A DNA stretch of 64,000 nt from contig JASWHV010000008.1 of the NCBI GenBank assembly GCA_030760725.1, positions 28,988,720 through 29,052,719 on the forward strand, read 5' to 3'. The DNA comes from Neostapfia colusana (Eukaryota; Streptophyta; Magnoliopsida; Poales; Poaceae). Position numbers and translations under genes: made by a program. The notes under the pieces were generated by a model, which saw only the letters and a list, made by a program, of their open reading frames with translations, did no database searches and had not been told where the DNA came from. This document shows positions 24,250 to 35,922 of this stretch, piece by piece. Numbering within the stretch: the stretch's first letter is position 1; each line of letters begins with the position of its first letter.

Positions 24250-26524
24250 CTTTGGTTTCCATGCTGTGATGCCGTGCCCACGCTCGTCCGGCTGATGCTC
24301 CCGTATCCGTGCTTCCTGAGCCCCTTGGGAGGGCCGTTTATCTTGAAAAACTATCGGTTTCCCAAGGTGCCAATAGTTCCCGGGTCGTGCCCCCCGAGCC
24401 GCTTGGGAAGGCTGTTTACCTTGGAAAATCATCGGTTTTTCAAGATGCCGATGGATCCCAAACCCGGTTCTGCCAAGAGTTCTCCCAAGACTCCAATTGA
24501 CGTAGGTTGGGGACCTGTCACACTTGCAGCCTCTAAGTATGTGGAAAACACTTCTCTACTGTGTCCTTCTCAAGTACTTGCCGATCAGAAACTCGGAGGT
24601 TGGCTTGAATAGAGTAGTTTTTCTTGGTTCATTAAGTTTCCAAACACCAACTTTGGGGTTTCTCAGCTTGATCGTCTTTCTGTGCAGATCATCTGACACA
24701 ATCACGTCTTTTCCTTTGCTTGTAGCTGCTTGATCGGTCCTTACGAGGATCTTTTTCCCCTCAAAGCTCACCATGTTGACAGGAAAGGGGTCGGTCTCAA
24801 GTTTCATTCGGTGGACATCACTGAGTGTCAACCGGCCGTCGTTGAGAGCCGATTGTACCTGTCGACAGAAGAAATCGCAACCGTTAGTAGAATTCGTGTA
24901 TGAGTTGTGCCACTTACAGTAACACTTGTTAGCCAGTTGCTTAGATGATGAGATAACATGGCCATTCTTGAGATTGATCACCCGGTTTTGTAAGAGCAGG
25001 TCAAAAAGCTCATCGCATTTTGTCACGTCAAAGGTGAACTTGATCTCCTCTTTCTTCCCGGGGCTGGGTTTCAAGAATGTACAAGTTAGGGGCTCGTTCT
25101 TGTGGTTCTCAACCCACTAGCCAAGTCTCCTCTGAGGTTGTTGATGTGTTGCTTCTCCCGATCTCCGTGGTTCACTTCTTTGAACGGCCCTGTGCTTTGG
25201 CCTCTTTGGCTCGTTTCTCATGCACCACAGGTTTTTGTAGGACTTGGTTGACATCTCCAAACTCGATGCCTTCCATATTCTCCCTGAGGTATGGTAGAAG
25301 TCCTACAAACGCTAAATTTGCCAAGTCTTTTTCCCCTATGGTTAGGCTTAAGTATTTGTTGCGGGTTTCCCTAAACCTTTTAATATACTCAGTCACGAGT
25401 TCATTATACTTTTGCTTGACTGTTGTTAGGTAAAACAATCTAAGCTCGGTCTCCCCATTGTAAAAGTACTCGTAAAACTTTTGTCCTAAACACGGCGAGG
25501 TGGTGATAAGTTGGGAGGCAGTAAGGTGAATCAGTTGAAGGCTGTGCCGGTTAGGGATAGGGGAAATAGCCTAATCTTGTGTATGTCCGTGATCCCTAAG
25601 TCTCTAGACTGGATCAGGAACTGGATGATGTGTTCTTGTGTGGTTTTTGCGTCTTCCCCGTTGAATTTGGCGAAGTCGAGCACTCTAAACCCTCTGGGAT
25701 AAAGGACAGTGTTGAAGTAGTCAGGGTAAGGATTTTGGTAGGCTCTGATGTATCCCATGGTTGTTACTTTGAGTTCCCTGAGCATCCTAGTTACTTGGTC
25801 TCTAAGATCTTTGTGTGGAGCGTTGGGAGTGTCAGGCAAGTTGCAAGGTGCAACTTGTGGTTGTGACGGGAGGAAGAATGCGTCGGGTACTGGTCCGAGC
25901 GGTACACCACTCCCGGTGGGAGGTAAGACAGGACCATATGTGACGGTTTGGTAGTATGGTTGTTTTATGTTCTCTATAGGTTGACTAGCTGGGATGAACG
26001 GTGGTGGCAAGCAAGATGATGAGGTGCTAGCTACTTTGCTGCCGTGTTACTCATGTTGAGATCCAAGCATTTGTCCCCACCTCATCCTGGACTTGTTGGA
26101 TAGTAGATCAGATCTGCCGATGTAGATTTCTATCTATATTTTGCTCAACGGCGGTTTTAAATGTGTCGAATGAACTCTTGAGCCTATATGCCACCGTGCA
26201 TGCCACCTGCTCAATGTCCGCGCCATATTTGCTAGCTACCGACACATCTACAAGGTGTACAAGATCTTCGAGGGAGATTTGTGTGCTCACCTTGCGTGTA
26301 GATGCCTCATGTGTGTCGGCCTTTTGGACGATGCCTCCTCGAGTCTTTTGGAAGCACGAAAACTTGGACTGCAGTTGCACCATCTTCTCACCTTGGACCT
26401 CTCGCTCCAACTCTTCTTGGATGCGCTCACGATTTTCTTGCAAGAGATCTTCAAGTTGCACATCGATGACGTTGCATACGTTGATGGCTAAGCCGTCAGG
26501 CTTCCTTCTAGATGCATCTGCCAT
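24250..26524 (-). pseudogene. Element G Gag region, broken
   Basis: Open pieces lie at 26524-26108, 26010-25531, 25438-25172 and 25074-24556, each ending in a stop or frameshift. Recognisable Tat Gag segments include YPRGFRVLDFAKFNGEDAKT, FPLSLTGTAF, ELVTEYIKRFRETRNK and a cysteine/histidine segment CYCKWHNS. The N-terminal piece has a probable coiled coil. The stretch between this and protease (23625-24250) has no clear domain. Confidence 0.75.
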
Positions 26525-26599
26525 GTTCTTTACAAGTTGATCTGTGCAAAAACTTGTTGATCATCGAGTAGGAGCATAGATTGATGCGGTTGATGTTGC

Positions 26600-26618
26600 T
26601 CCCCAGTGGAGTCACCAA
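26600..26618 (-). other. Element G primer-binding site
   Basis: Minus strand TTGGTGACTCCACTGGGGA, next to the LTR end. It differs from the tRNA-Met PBS of the other gypsy elements here and matches the type used by Tat/Athila-group elements. Confidence 0.75.
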
Positions 26619-26710
26619 TTCTATTGGTGTTTTCGGTCGATGATGTAACACCCTCAATTTCACTATCATACATTGCATAATTTTTCATGTAGAGAAGAAT
26701 TTAAAAAGAA

Positions 26711-26846
26711 GTAGAAATGGAGAAAGGAATGTAGAAATGGAAAAAAGGAACATAGAAATGGTGAAAGAAATATAGAAATGGAGAAAGGAATATAGAAATG
26801 AAGAAAGGAATATAGAAATGGAGAAAGGAATATAGAAATGGAGAGT
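26711..26846 (+). repeat. 20-bp tandem repeat in U3 of element D
   Basis: Seven units close to ATAGAAATGGAGAAAGGAAT start at 26711, 26731, 26752, 26772, 26792, 26812 and 26832 (the last partial). Period 20, with one unit of 21. Purine-rich on the plus strand. Confidence 0.9.
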
Positions 26847-27012
26847 AATGAAAATAAAATAGCTAAATTGAGCCATCCCAAATTTTCCCCAAATTCCCCA
26901 AAATTCCTCTAGGGGGAATTTCCCCCATATTTGGAGGAATTTTCCCCCAAATTGGCTGCACCAATTAAGGGGGAGACCCCTTGGCCGCAGCCCATGAGGG
27001 GGAAACCCTATC

Positions 27013-27203
27013 CCCCACCTTTAGGACTCTTTGGTTAAGTCCCCCACCTCTAGGACTCTTTGGTTAAATCTCCCACCTCTAGGAGTCTTTGTTTCCATCC
27101 CACGGACCCTTTGGTTGAGTCCCATCTTGCTAGGACTCTTTGTTTCCACCCCTAGAACTCTTTGGTTGAGTCCCATCTTGCTAGGACTCTTTATTTCCAC
27201 CCC
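27013..27203 (+). repeat. About 29-bp tandem repeat next to the element D promoter
   Basis: Seven or eight degenerate units sharing TAGGACTCTTTGGTT and separated by C-rich spacers. They end about 20 bases before the TATA motif, where enhancer-type repeats would sit. Confidence 0.75.
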
Positions 27204-27223
27204 GAGGACTCTCTTTTTTCCCC

Positions 27224-27235
27224 TTATAAATATAA
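27224..27235 (+). promoter_or_regulatory. Element D LTR TATA box
   Basis: TTATAAATATAA, preceded by a pyrimidine-rich tract. Predicted transcription start near 27260. Confidence 0.55.
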
Positions 27236-28663
27236 CCCCCTAGCCACACCCCCTATTCCTTTTTTGCCACCGCCCCCCCTCTGCCCAAGTCGCTGACTTG
27301 TCCCCCCTGCCCAAGTCGCCGAGTCCCCACCCCCCTTGCCGGAGTTTGGCCACCGCTGAGCCCTGTCACGCCTCGCCGTCGCTGGAGAAGAAGCCCGACG
27401 TTCTGCCCTACCATAATTCTCCGCAGAAAAATCCCCCGCTGCTGCCATTGTTAGGAGGGAGGCCCTGCCACAAGGAAAAAGTGAGGTAGATCTTCATTAC
27501 CCCTCTTACGACGTTGCCGCTATTTCTACGCACCCGTTTTCATCGCCCCCTTCGAGCAGAAACTTTTGCGTGTGGACAGATCATGTTTTGGTCAATTTTT
27601 TATGGTGGAACTGATCTACATCTTGTGTCAAGATCATCACCACGTCCACACTTGATTCCAGCACCCTTGTTCATCATAAAACCCCATGAAAGACGATTAA
27701 AACATGCAAGAACACGTACAAATTGGTTTTATAAAACTGCACTATAGGATTTGCATTCATATACCCCATTGCATCTTGAGTAAAGTTTGTGCATGATAAT
27801 TGATAGCTGTAATCTTTGTATGTGTGTGGTCATGAGTAGAAGGACACGCTCAAGAGGCCGTCTACGAGGAACTACAGCACCAAGACTTCGAGACGCTTGA
27901 GCAACACGAACCACGGGAGCAAGGCAAGTGCCCCTTGACCATATTGATCCCATGTTTTGAAACTGTTTTGCTTGCGAAAACTCGTATGCTTGAGTCAACT
28001 TGATGGGACACCCTTTTTATATGAGTTTACTAGTTTTGCTAACCATCCTTGTCGCCGGGAAAGTTGATGAGTCAGGTATGGTCGTTTTTCATTTTTTTTG
28101 CTTCGCTTAACTTACGGGATACGGGAAGCTAAAATAAAACATGGTTAGCTACTGCACTCATATGAATAATGATGATGAAAACTTGATGACCCTGATGAGC
28201 AGGGAATCGGGGAGATCTAGGCAAGATTGTTTCATGGAGGTTGCTGAATGAGATGGTGGTTTGCTTGCCGTAGATCTAAGGATCGGTTCATGCAAGCACA
28301 TGGCAGGAAAATAGTGCCACCACAAGGCCAAATATGGTTGCGGATTAGCTGACTAATTATGTGTGTTGCTACCTTGTTATAGACCGTTGGATGGCGCGGG
28401 GAATGGGAGTCGAGAGGGACTACCCTGGGAACTGCATGGCACAAGAGGGGGTCCGTGGGTGGGAGAATGGAGATTCAAGCCTGCCGGTGAAACCTCAGTG
28501 GGTCCGTACATTCTAGTAGCCTCTTTGTAAAGGCTGTTTTGTGATCTCTTGGCCATACACCGACGGTTGTGTACTGGTATAATGGAGGTTCTTTCTAGTC
28601 GCCAACGGGTGATGAAATCACAAACTTGTGGGTAAAGTGGTGCCACCTCTGCAGAGCGTAAAA

Positions 28664-28675
28664 CTATCATGATAG
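28664..28675. other. 12-bp palindrome conserved in Tekay-like LTRs (D copy)
   Basis: CTATCATGATAG, with CCG-N6-CGG next to it on the minus-strand reading, as in A and C. Confidence 0.6.
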
Positions 28676-29430
28676 CCGTGCTTCCGGTCACAAGCACCTG
28701 ACCAACTTCCATGATTAGAGGTAAAACTTGGGATGTTTATTTGGTATGGTTATAGTATGGTCATTGGGATTGGTTTTGGGACTGTTTTGGGTCATTAAAA
28801 TAAGTTTGGTTTCGGTTCTATGAAAATGAGATGGTTATGAATAATTATGAGTATGAGATGAACTTGAGAAAGATTATTGGCTGGTTGAGACTTGATAAAT
28901 GGTGAATTATGATGAAAGAATGTTTCTGATTTACTTGGTTATACTGGGATTTAACTCATCTAGACTTAGTTGCTATTTTTACCTTGTTTGTGAAATAAAG
29001 TTTGCTTGCTGCAATGAGCCTTTTTATTTCCTACCTTGTTGTAAGCTACATGTCATACTTTTCCCGCACTTGCTGAGTACGACATGTACTCACCCTTGCA
29101 TTCCCACATATACATCAGCTACAGGAGAAGAATATTTCGAGGAACAAGTGGAGTACTAGGCGTGCGCACTACCGTCAATATGCCTGTGGAGTTGAAGATT
29201 GGAGCCTGCTGTCTTAGCCGTTTTCCGCTGTCATTTAGAGTCTTCCGCTGCTAAATAAGTTGGATATTCATGAGTGAGACAATGAGTCAATGTAATAAAG
29301 TACTTAAACATTATTTGTACGTGGTTATATTCTGATTTCTAGTTTGTGGAATACATGTGTATGTGTGATGAACATCCTAGGCACACATATGAATTCACTT
29401 GGTTCATTTTTTGAACCGGGTGTCACAAAT

Positions 29431-29443
29431 TGGTATCAGAGCC
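29431..29443 (+). other. Element D primer-binding site (tRNA-Met type)
   Basis: TGGTATCAGAGCC, three bases after the LTR end at 29427. Confidence 0.92.
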
Positions 29444-29696
29444 ACGTTGACCGTAGGATGCAAGCCTAGGTATAATGGACACTCTAAAACACATAGGAAC
29501 ACCCCTCTAAACTATTATTTTCAAAAATTGCTTGCTGCTGCACTTTACTTGTCAATTCAGCCACCGCAAAGTGCTATTTTCAGCCCCTCTTTTTCTCTTA
29601 TTTTTGACAGCAAAACTTTTGCTTTCTTGCTTCATAGATTCTGAAGTTTTGGAGTTATTTTCTTCTTCTCTAAATCTTCTCATGTCTTATTTATAT

Positions 29697-30677
29697 ATGC
29701 CGGTGACTAGGAGCACAGCACGCATAAGGACTCATCCATCACCACGTGGGAGTGCACTTAACCCCATTGAGGTGTCCGATGGACCATATTAGGAGGAGGT
29801 GAAGATGGAACCTCATGATGAAGATGAAGTCAATAGCTCTATGCATGAGGAAGAGGACCCGGAAGAGGTGGAACCATTCGAAGATGACATGGAAGATGAT
29901 CCACAAGAATGACATTGGTACGCACCTCAGGAGGACTTTCACGCGGGCTTACACCCCGTGGAGCCTCATGAAACTATGTCGGGAGGAGATGAATACGAAG
30001 AGGAACCACCCCTTGCTTAGGCCAATAATGAAGGTGATGAACGGGCCAGCCATTCAGTTCAAGAATTCCGGTCCGACGGAATGGAAGTAGGACACATATC
30101 CAAGGAGCTCAAAGAATTTCTGGATTGCTGCATCTTATACCCGGAATATCTTCTCAAGAAAGTCCCTCGTCTCGTACATGAACAGTAGAAGGCTGAAGTA
30201 ACCATCCTATCTAACGGTAGGCTTGTCACTCGGCACTTCGCACCCACATGGAGAGCTACAAGGACAGAAGCTATTGATGATGCTGCATGGGATGCACTCA
30301 CCAGACTGTGCTACGCCTTCCGTGAGCAGCTTGAGAACACTACCTTTGAGCTGCACCCGTATCGGAAGAGTGGTACAAGGGAGATCATTGGACCCCATTG
30401 AGGAGCTCTTTCCAACTCACAAGCTGCTGATAAGTCTCAGAGGTTGCTTGTGGAGTTGGGACACTGCTATGCAAGCGCACAAGAAGAGATCCATTACCTC
30501 CTAAAGAAGCTGTACTTGTTGGAAAAACAGGAGGAGACTTGTGCCAACGCGGGAGCAAATGGAGCACCAGCGTCATCTATCTCTACATGGACTGCCGACT
30601 CACCATGGCGTGCGCCCATGTATGGATCACCCACGTCACACAGCGAGAACAACACCGGTTCTCACGATCAAATTTAG
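29697..30677 (+). pseudogene. Element D ORF0, five in-frame stops
   Basis: One continuous frame of 327 codons from ATG (MPVTRSTARIRTHPSPRGS) to a stop at 30675-30677, interrupted by five stop codons but without a frameshift. The N-terminal third is very acidic (EEEDPEEVEPFEDDMEDD). The middle has a mixed segment with PEYLLKKVPRLVHEQ and AWDALTRLCYAF. The C-terminal part has a probable coiled coil (SAQEEIHYLLKKLYLLEKQ). No known catalytic motif. Retention of frame over 980 bases despite the stops indicates a former real gene. It occupies the same place as ORF0 in element A but is not obviously similar in sequence beyond the coiled coil. Confidence 0.6.
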
Positions 30678-30972
30678 GTTTCCCATTGAATAAAGCTGTA
30701 ATAAGAACATTTAGATCGTAGTAAATTGAATAAGAGTGGTGTGCTGAATTTTTGTGATGATTGCTTGGTTTGTGTGCTGGTGTGAGTTGTGGGATGCTTT
30801 GGCGAATGTCCACATCCGCACATAGAGGAGAGATGTGAGATGTTTCGGCATGTGTTCACATCCTCATATTGGCTGAAATTAATAAAAGAAGATACTTAGT
30901 TCATACACCTTGATGCATATAGTTGGGGGATCAATCTAAAATTTCTATTTCCTACTCTACTCTCTCTCACAG
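30678..30972 (+). other. Element D leader between ORF0 and gag
   Basis: Non-coding, and recognisably similar to the leader of element C (54706-54960, reversed). It ends in a pyrimidine-rich CTCTCTCTCACAG directly before the gag ATG, which looks like a splice acceptor. Confidence 0.6.
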
Positions 30973-32931
30973 ATGGTGAGGGAAAACTCCAACCGCTAAA
31001 GGAGGAACGCTTGTGGTAACAACGAACCACAAGAGGATGGCAATGTTGAAGTTCCTGAAAATGCCAACCCTGGGACGGATGCAAGCAACCTTGAACGGTT
31101 GATCGCTATGCAGAACCAGCTCATGCAAACGACGATACAAACGTTGGGACAGCTGCAGGCCAACAAAAACAACAATCCTAACCCTGTTCCTGCACCCCCA
31201 CCACCGCCACTGTCACCACCACCACCGCCGGCTCACAACAGATTAGGAGAGTTCATGAGGACTAGGCCGCATACTTTTGCACAAGCCAATGATCCTATGG
31301 AGGCTGATGATTGTCTGAAGTCTATGGAAAAGAAGCTTGCTATTGTTCAGTGCAATGATCGGGAGAAAGTTCTCTTAGCATCGCACCAACTCATGAGAGC
31401 AGCCGCTGATTGGTGGGACGCTCTTTGCAATGCTCATGTCAACCAGGAGACTATCACTTGGGCTGAATTTAAGGAGAATTTCCGCTCTCACTATGTCCCT
31501 GCAGGAGTCATGATGCTTAAAAGGCAAGAGTTTGAAGGTCTCTGCCAAGGAAGAAAGAGCGTGAATGAGTACCTCAACAAGTTCATGCAGCTGTCAAGGA
31601 ATGCTCTAGAAGATGTCAACTTAGATCAACGAAAGCAATACTTGTTCATGAGAGGATTGAACAATGAAATTCAAGTTCAGCTGCTCAACAATGATTATGC
31701 AAACTTCCAGAAGCTCATTGGCAAAGCTATAGTGATTGAGAGCAAGATCCGTGAGATTGAGCAAGAGGGCAAGAGGAAGATGCCATATCAAGGACAGCCA
31801 CAAGGGAGCAATGTACGTCCCCGCTTTATGCCACCAGCTGCACCACATTATGGCTCGTCCGCTTCTACTTTTCGCCCTGCAAATCCACCTCGCCCTAATC
31901 AGCCACCGCAGCAACGTTCTGTTATGCAAGCACCTCGTATGCCTATGCCTCCTGCACCCCGTCCCAACATGGGCGCCTATGCTCAAAACCAGCCTTGCCC
32001 CAACATTTCTGCTGTTATGGGCAACAAGGCATGTTTTTCATGCGGAGAGGCGGGACACTTTGCAAACCAGTGCCCCAAGAAAGGCCTTGGACAGCCGAGC
32101 AACGCACCGAAACAGAACCCACTGCCGAATGGAGGAGCTATGCAAGGTAACCATGGACAGCAGAACTATGCTCGTGGAAATGTGAATCATGTCTCCGCTG
32201 AGGAAGCACAACAAGCTGAGGACGTCGTGATTGATATGTTTCTCGCCAACTCCAACCCAGCCACTGTTTTATTTGATTCCGGAGCATCGCATTCATTCAC
32301 ATCATCCAAGTATGTTTCCATGTATAACCTGCCCATATCTCATATGAAACAAAATATGTTGGTTAATTCTCCCGGTGGAGAGATGAGGACTAATATAGTA
32401 TGTTCGAAAGTAAGCCTCAAAATAAGGGGGATAGACTTTCTTGCCAATCTTATTGTCTTGGATTCCCAAGGGATTGACATAATACTTGGAATGGACTGGT
32501 TAAGCAAGCACAACAGAGTGATTCAATGTGCTCAGAGGATCGTGCAGTTGACGAGTGAGCACAGTACTCATATTGAGTTCGAAGCAGCCCGACCTACAAC
32601 AGAGAAAGCAGTGCTGAACCACGTCGAAGAAACGACAATTGAAAGCATTCCGGTGGTTCAAGAATATTCGGATGTTCCCAGAAGAACTTCCAGGTATGCC
32701 ACCTGACCGGGACATTGAATTTTCCATTGATTTAGTACCCGGTACTGCACCTATAGCGAAGAGGCCATATATGATGCCTGCTAATGAACTAGTGGAGCTC
32801 AAGAAGAAAATTCAGGAGCATCTAGATAAGGGGTTCATATGCCGAAGCTCGTCACCGTGGGGAGCCCCCGTGCTCTTTGTAGACAAGAAAGATGGAACCC
32901 AAAGGATGTGTGTGGACTATAGGTCTCTCAA
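30973..32931 (+). pseudogene. Element D gag-protease-RT (5' part), broken
   Basis: The original start is ATG at 30973, in frame with the long open segment from 31099. A TAA at 30997-30999 interrupts codon 9. Gag has DWWDALCNAHVNQETITWAEF and FMQLSRNA segments, then a proline-rich linker and a CCHC knuckle CFSCGEAGHFANQC. Protease has LFDSGASHSF. Gag and protease are in one frame, unlike element A. A one-base loss near 32675 shifts the frame just before RT. RT then runs to YRSLN, where element C inserted; the 5-bp duplication CTCAA is at 32927-32931. Confidence 0.9.
32927..32931. other. Target-site duplication of element C (left)
   Basis: CTCAA directly before the C LTR start TGTGACG. The same CTCAA follows the other end at 58250-58254, and the flanking RT coding sequence continues across the insertion. 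Confidence 0.95.
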
Positions 32932-35892
32932 TGTGACGCCCTCAATTCTGTGGAAAACCACGGAACCGAGCACTGATGTATATGTGTGCCCAGGATGTTC
33001 ATCACACATACACATATGTTCCACAAACTGAATTCAGATTATATATATCACCACGAATAACAGGGTTTATTACAATGTCTCATGAGTCTTGGACTCATGC
33101 CAACGGCGGAAGTCTTAAATCTAACAGCGGAAGTCTTCTAACTAATGCGGAAGCAATCTAAACAGCAGCAGCAGCTCCATCTCTGCTCCATCCCCACAGG
33201 CAAGGTTGAGAATAGATTACATGCCTAATGCTCCACTTGGTCTTCATAGTAATCTTCTCCTGTTGCTGATGATGAAATAATAATGCAAGTTTGAGTACAA
33301 TGATGTACTCAGCAAGTGCGGGAAAATATGCTATGTAGCTCACAACAAGGTAGGTATAAAAAGGCTCATTGCAGAAAGCAAAGTTATTTATCAAAACCAC
33401 GATAAAACAGCAACTTATCTTTAAGTGAATGTAATCCCAACATGTTTTAAAATACCAATCATACCTCCATTATGTTCATTACCTTCCATGTCCCAACTAG
33501 ACATTAATCAACCTCATTCTTGCTCACGAATACCTTCTCGTATTCGGTACCATCTCATCTCACAAACAATTCTGTCTCACACCGAGACCAATCTCGTTGC
33601 CATGACTCAACAGTCATGCAACAAATCTTATCACCCAGACTCAATAGTCCCGAAAACCAAACCAAAACCAAACCATAACCAATAACCATAACCATCCCAA
33701 AATTACCATCCAACTAATCATGAAAGTTGGCGAGGTGCTCGTGACCGTAAGCTCGGCTATCATGATAGTTTTAGACTCTGCAGAGGTTGTACCACTTTAC
33801 CCACAAGTTTGTGATTTCGTCACCCGTCTGCGACTGCAGAACCTCCATTCTACCAATACACAATCGTCGGTGTATGGTCAAGAGATCACAAAATAGCCTT
33901 TACAAAGGGGCTACTAGATGTATGGACTCACTAAAGTTTCACCGGCAGGCTAGATTCTCCAATTCTCCCACCCACGGGCCCACTCTTGTGCCATGCAGTT
34001 CCCAGGGCAGTCCTCACTCGACTCCCATTCCCCGCGCCTTCCACGGTCCATAACAATCTAGCAACTTACCTAATTACTCAGCTAAGCCGCACCCATACTT
34101 GGCCTTGTGGTGGCACTGTTATCCTGGCATGTGCTCGCATGAACCGGTCCTTAGATCTATGGCAAGTAAACCACCTTCTCATTCTACCTCATTCACAAAC
34201 TCAGGCTTGCCTAGATATCCCTCCGATCCATGTTCATTAACAACATCAGTTCTCTCATTATCATTACAAGTGCAGTTAGCTAGACACATCTATCTCGCTT
34301 CCCAATCCCATGGACTCAGCGAAGCATAAAAGTAAAACCATACCCGACTCATAAACTTCCCCGGCGACAAGGGTGGTTTAACCAAAACTAGTAAACTCCT
34401 ATAAAAGGGTTTCCCATCATGTTTGACTCAGCACACACACCTTTTCGCAAAACAAAACAGTTTCCCAAAACATAGGATCAATATGGTCAAGGGGCACTTG
34501 CCTTGTTCTGGCGGTTCCTGTTGCTCAAAATCTTGTTGTTGTAGTCCGTCGTAGGTAGCTCCCTGAGCTTGTCCTTCTATACACGATCATGCACATACAA
34601 GATCCACAACAATCAATATCATGCATAAACCCTACTTTAAGATGCAATGATGTATATGCATGTTAATCCTATGGTGCAGTTTTTATTAGATCGGTTTGTT
34701 CGTGTTCTAGCATGGATTGCATGCTTTTACGATGAACAAAGGTGTTTGGATCAAATGTGGACGTGGCGATGATCTTGTCTTTTGATCTAGATCAACAAGT
34801 TATCTGTCCACGAAAAAGTTTCTGTTTGAAAGGGATCGAAGAACAGATACAAAGAAAACGCGATGATGTTGTAAGGTGGTATTGGAGACCTACCTTATGT
34901 TCTTCTTAGTCTTTGGGTCCTTCTCCTATCAGAAAGATCGTTGGGGCTCTCTTCCGGCAATCTCTCTCGACCAAATTCCGGCGAAGGTTTTACTCGGCGA
35001 GCTGGGGCTAGGGCTCTAAGTTGTCGGCTCAGGAGGTGGAAAAGAAGTTCGTGGTTTTGGCAAAAGGTTCTGGGTTCTATTTATAATCGGGAGGAAAGAG
35101 TTCTAATCTGATTATACTTCAAATAAGAGTCCTATTCAACTTGTCGTTGAATCTTAACAACTTATCTCTAGTTGATTTGGTGCGGTAACATTGTGGAATT
35201 CGTGTCGGTTTCCTCTCCGTACCGGTATTTACACGCATACAAAAGCAAAAACCGCTCCAGAACTCGTTACCTCCGCGGTGATGAGCTCCGGAAGCTCCAC
35301 GTGTCCATTGGGCCTGGTCCCCCCCTTCCGCAGAGACGTGCTCCGGTTGTGCTGCGTGTCAAGCGAGCGAGACCTCCCTCTTTCTCAAAGGCGGGCTCCG
35401 CGTGCGCCACGTATCCTAGCGGTCGGGACCTCCTATTTATTCGGAGGTGGCTCCGGGTGTGCCACGTGTCCTAACGGTGCCAGATTTCCTTCCTTCTAAG
35501 AGACGAGCTCCGAGGTTGACATGTGTCCAATAGGACCGGACCTCCTGGAGGTGAGCTCCGAGATCGACACGTGTCCCGCGCGACTGGTTCTCTGTTTTCC
35601 GCGGTGAATAGCTCCTAAGGTGACACGTGTCCTGCGGGACTAGCCTCGCTTCTCCACAGAGGCTAGCTCCGGGGGCAACATGTGTCCCACAGGGTCGGAC
35701 CTCTCCCCCTTTGCGGGGATGAGCCCCGAGCCTTCCACGTAGGCAGCTTAGCGGCGGAACTTGTCTTCGACGCTCTCTGTGAACTGGATTTGGCTCCTTT
35801 TGGCTATCTTTTTGATATTTTCAGCTTATTCTAAAACGTTGTTCTACATGAAACATGAATACATGCAGAACAAAAAAAATGAGGGTGTCACA
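32932..35892 (-). repeat. Element C 3' LTR (2961 bp)
   Basis: Matches 55290-58249 nearly end to end with a few percent scattered differences. TATA-like ATTATAAATA (minus) at 35079-35088, palindrome at 33757-33768, CGGTCCTTA block at 34145-34153. The U3 part (35170-35770) has many short repeats around 'gctcc' and 'cacgtgtcc', including several ACGTG cores (G-box or ABRE-like). Confidence 0.93.
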
Positions 35893-35912
35893 AATCTACC
35901 CCCCTTAAATTG
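35893..35912 (-). other. Element C polypurine tract
   Basis: Minus strand AATTTAAGGGGGGTAGATT directly before the 3' LTR start TGTGACACCC. Confidence 0.85.
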
Positions 35913-35922
35913 AATCTCGCCC

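Larger units (their letters stand above)
18724..26643 (-). mobile_element. Element G: decayed Tat-like Ty3/gypsy retrotransposon, interrupted by element D
   Basis: On the minus strand: the last 22 bases of the 5' LTR, a PBS of the TTGGTGACTCC type, gag, protease, RT, an extra RNase H domain, integrase, a non-coding 3' segment and a 3' LTR. The PBS type, the additional RNase H after RT and the non-coding stretch before the 3' LTR fit the Tat group of gypsy elements. All coding regions carry stops and frameshifts. Element D inserted inside the 5' LTR, so the rest of that LTR should lie beyond the right window edge. Confidence 0.82.
26644..29427 (+). repeat. Element D 5' LTR (2784 bp)
   Basis: Starts TGTAACACCCTC, ends GGGTGTCACA, and is followed directly by the PBS. 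U3 holds two tandem arrays (26711-26846 and 27013-27203) and a TATA motif. The R/U5 part is distantly similar to the LTRs of C and A, including the palindrome at 28664-28675. Confidence 0.88.

Noticed and set aside
33787..34329. Plus-strand ORFs in the C LTR repeated at 56147-56413
   Set aside because: Antisense to the element, without domains; shared only because LTRs are duplicates.
35172..35499. Plus-strand 100-codon ORFs with a paralogue at 57547-57963
   Set aside because: Antisense frames in the GC-rich U3 of element C; a product of short internal repeats.
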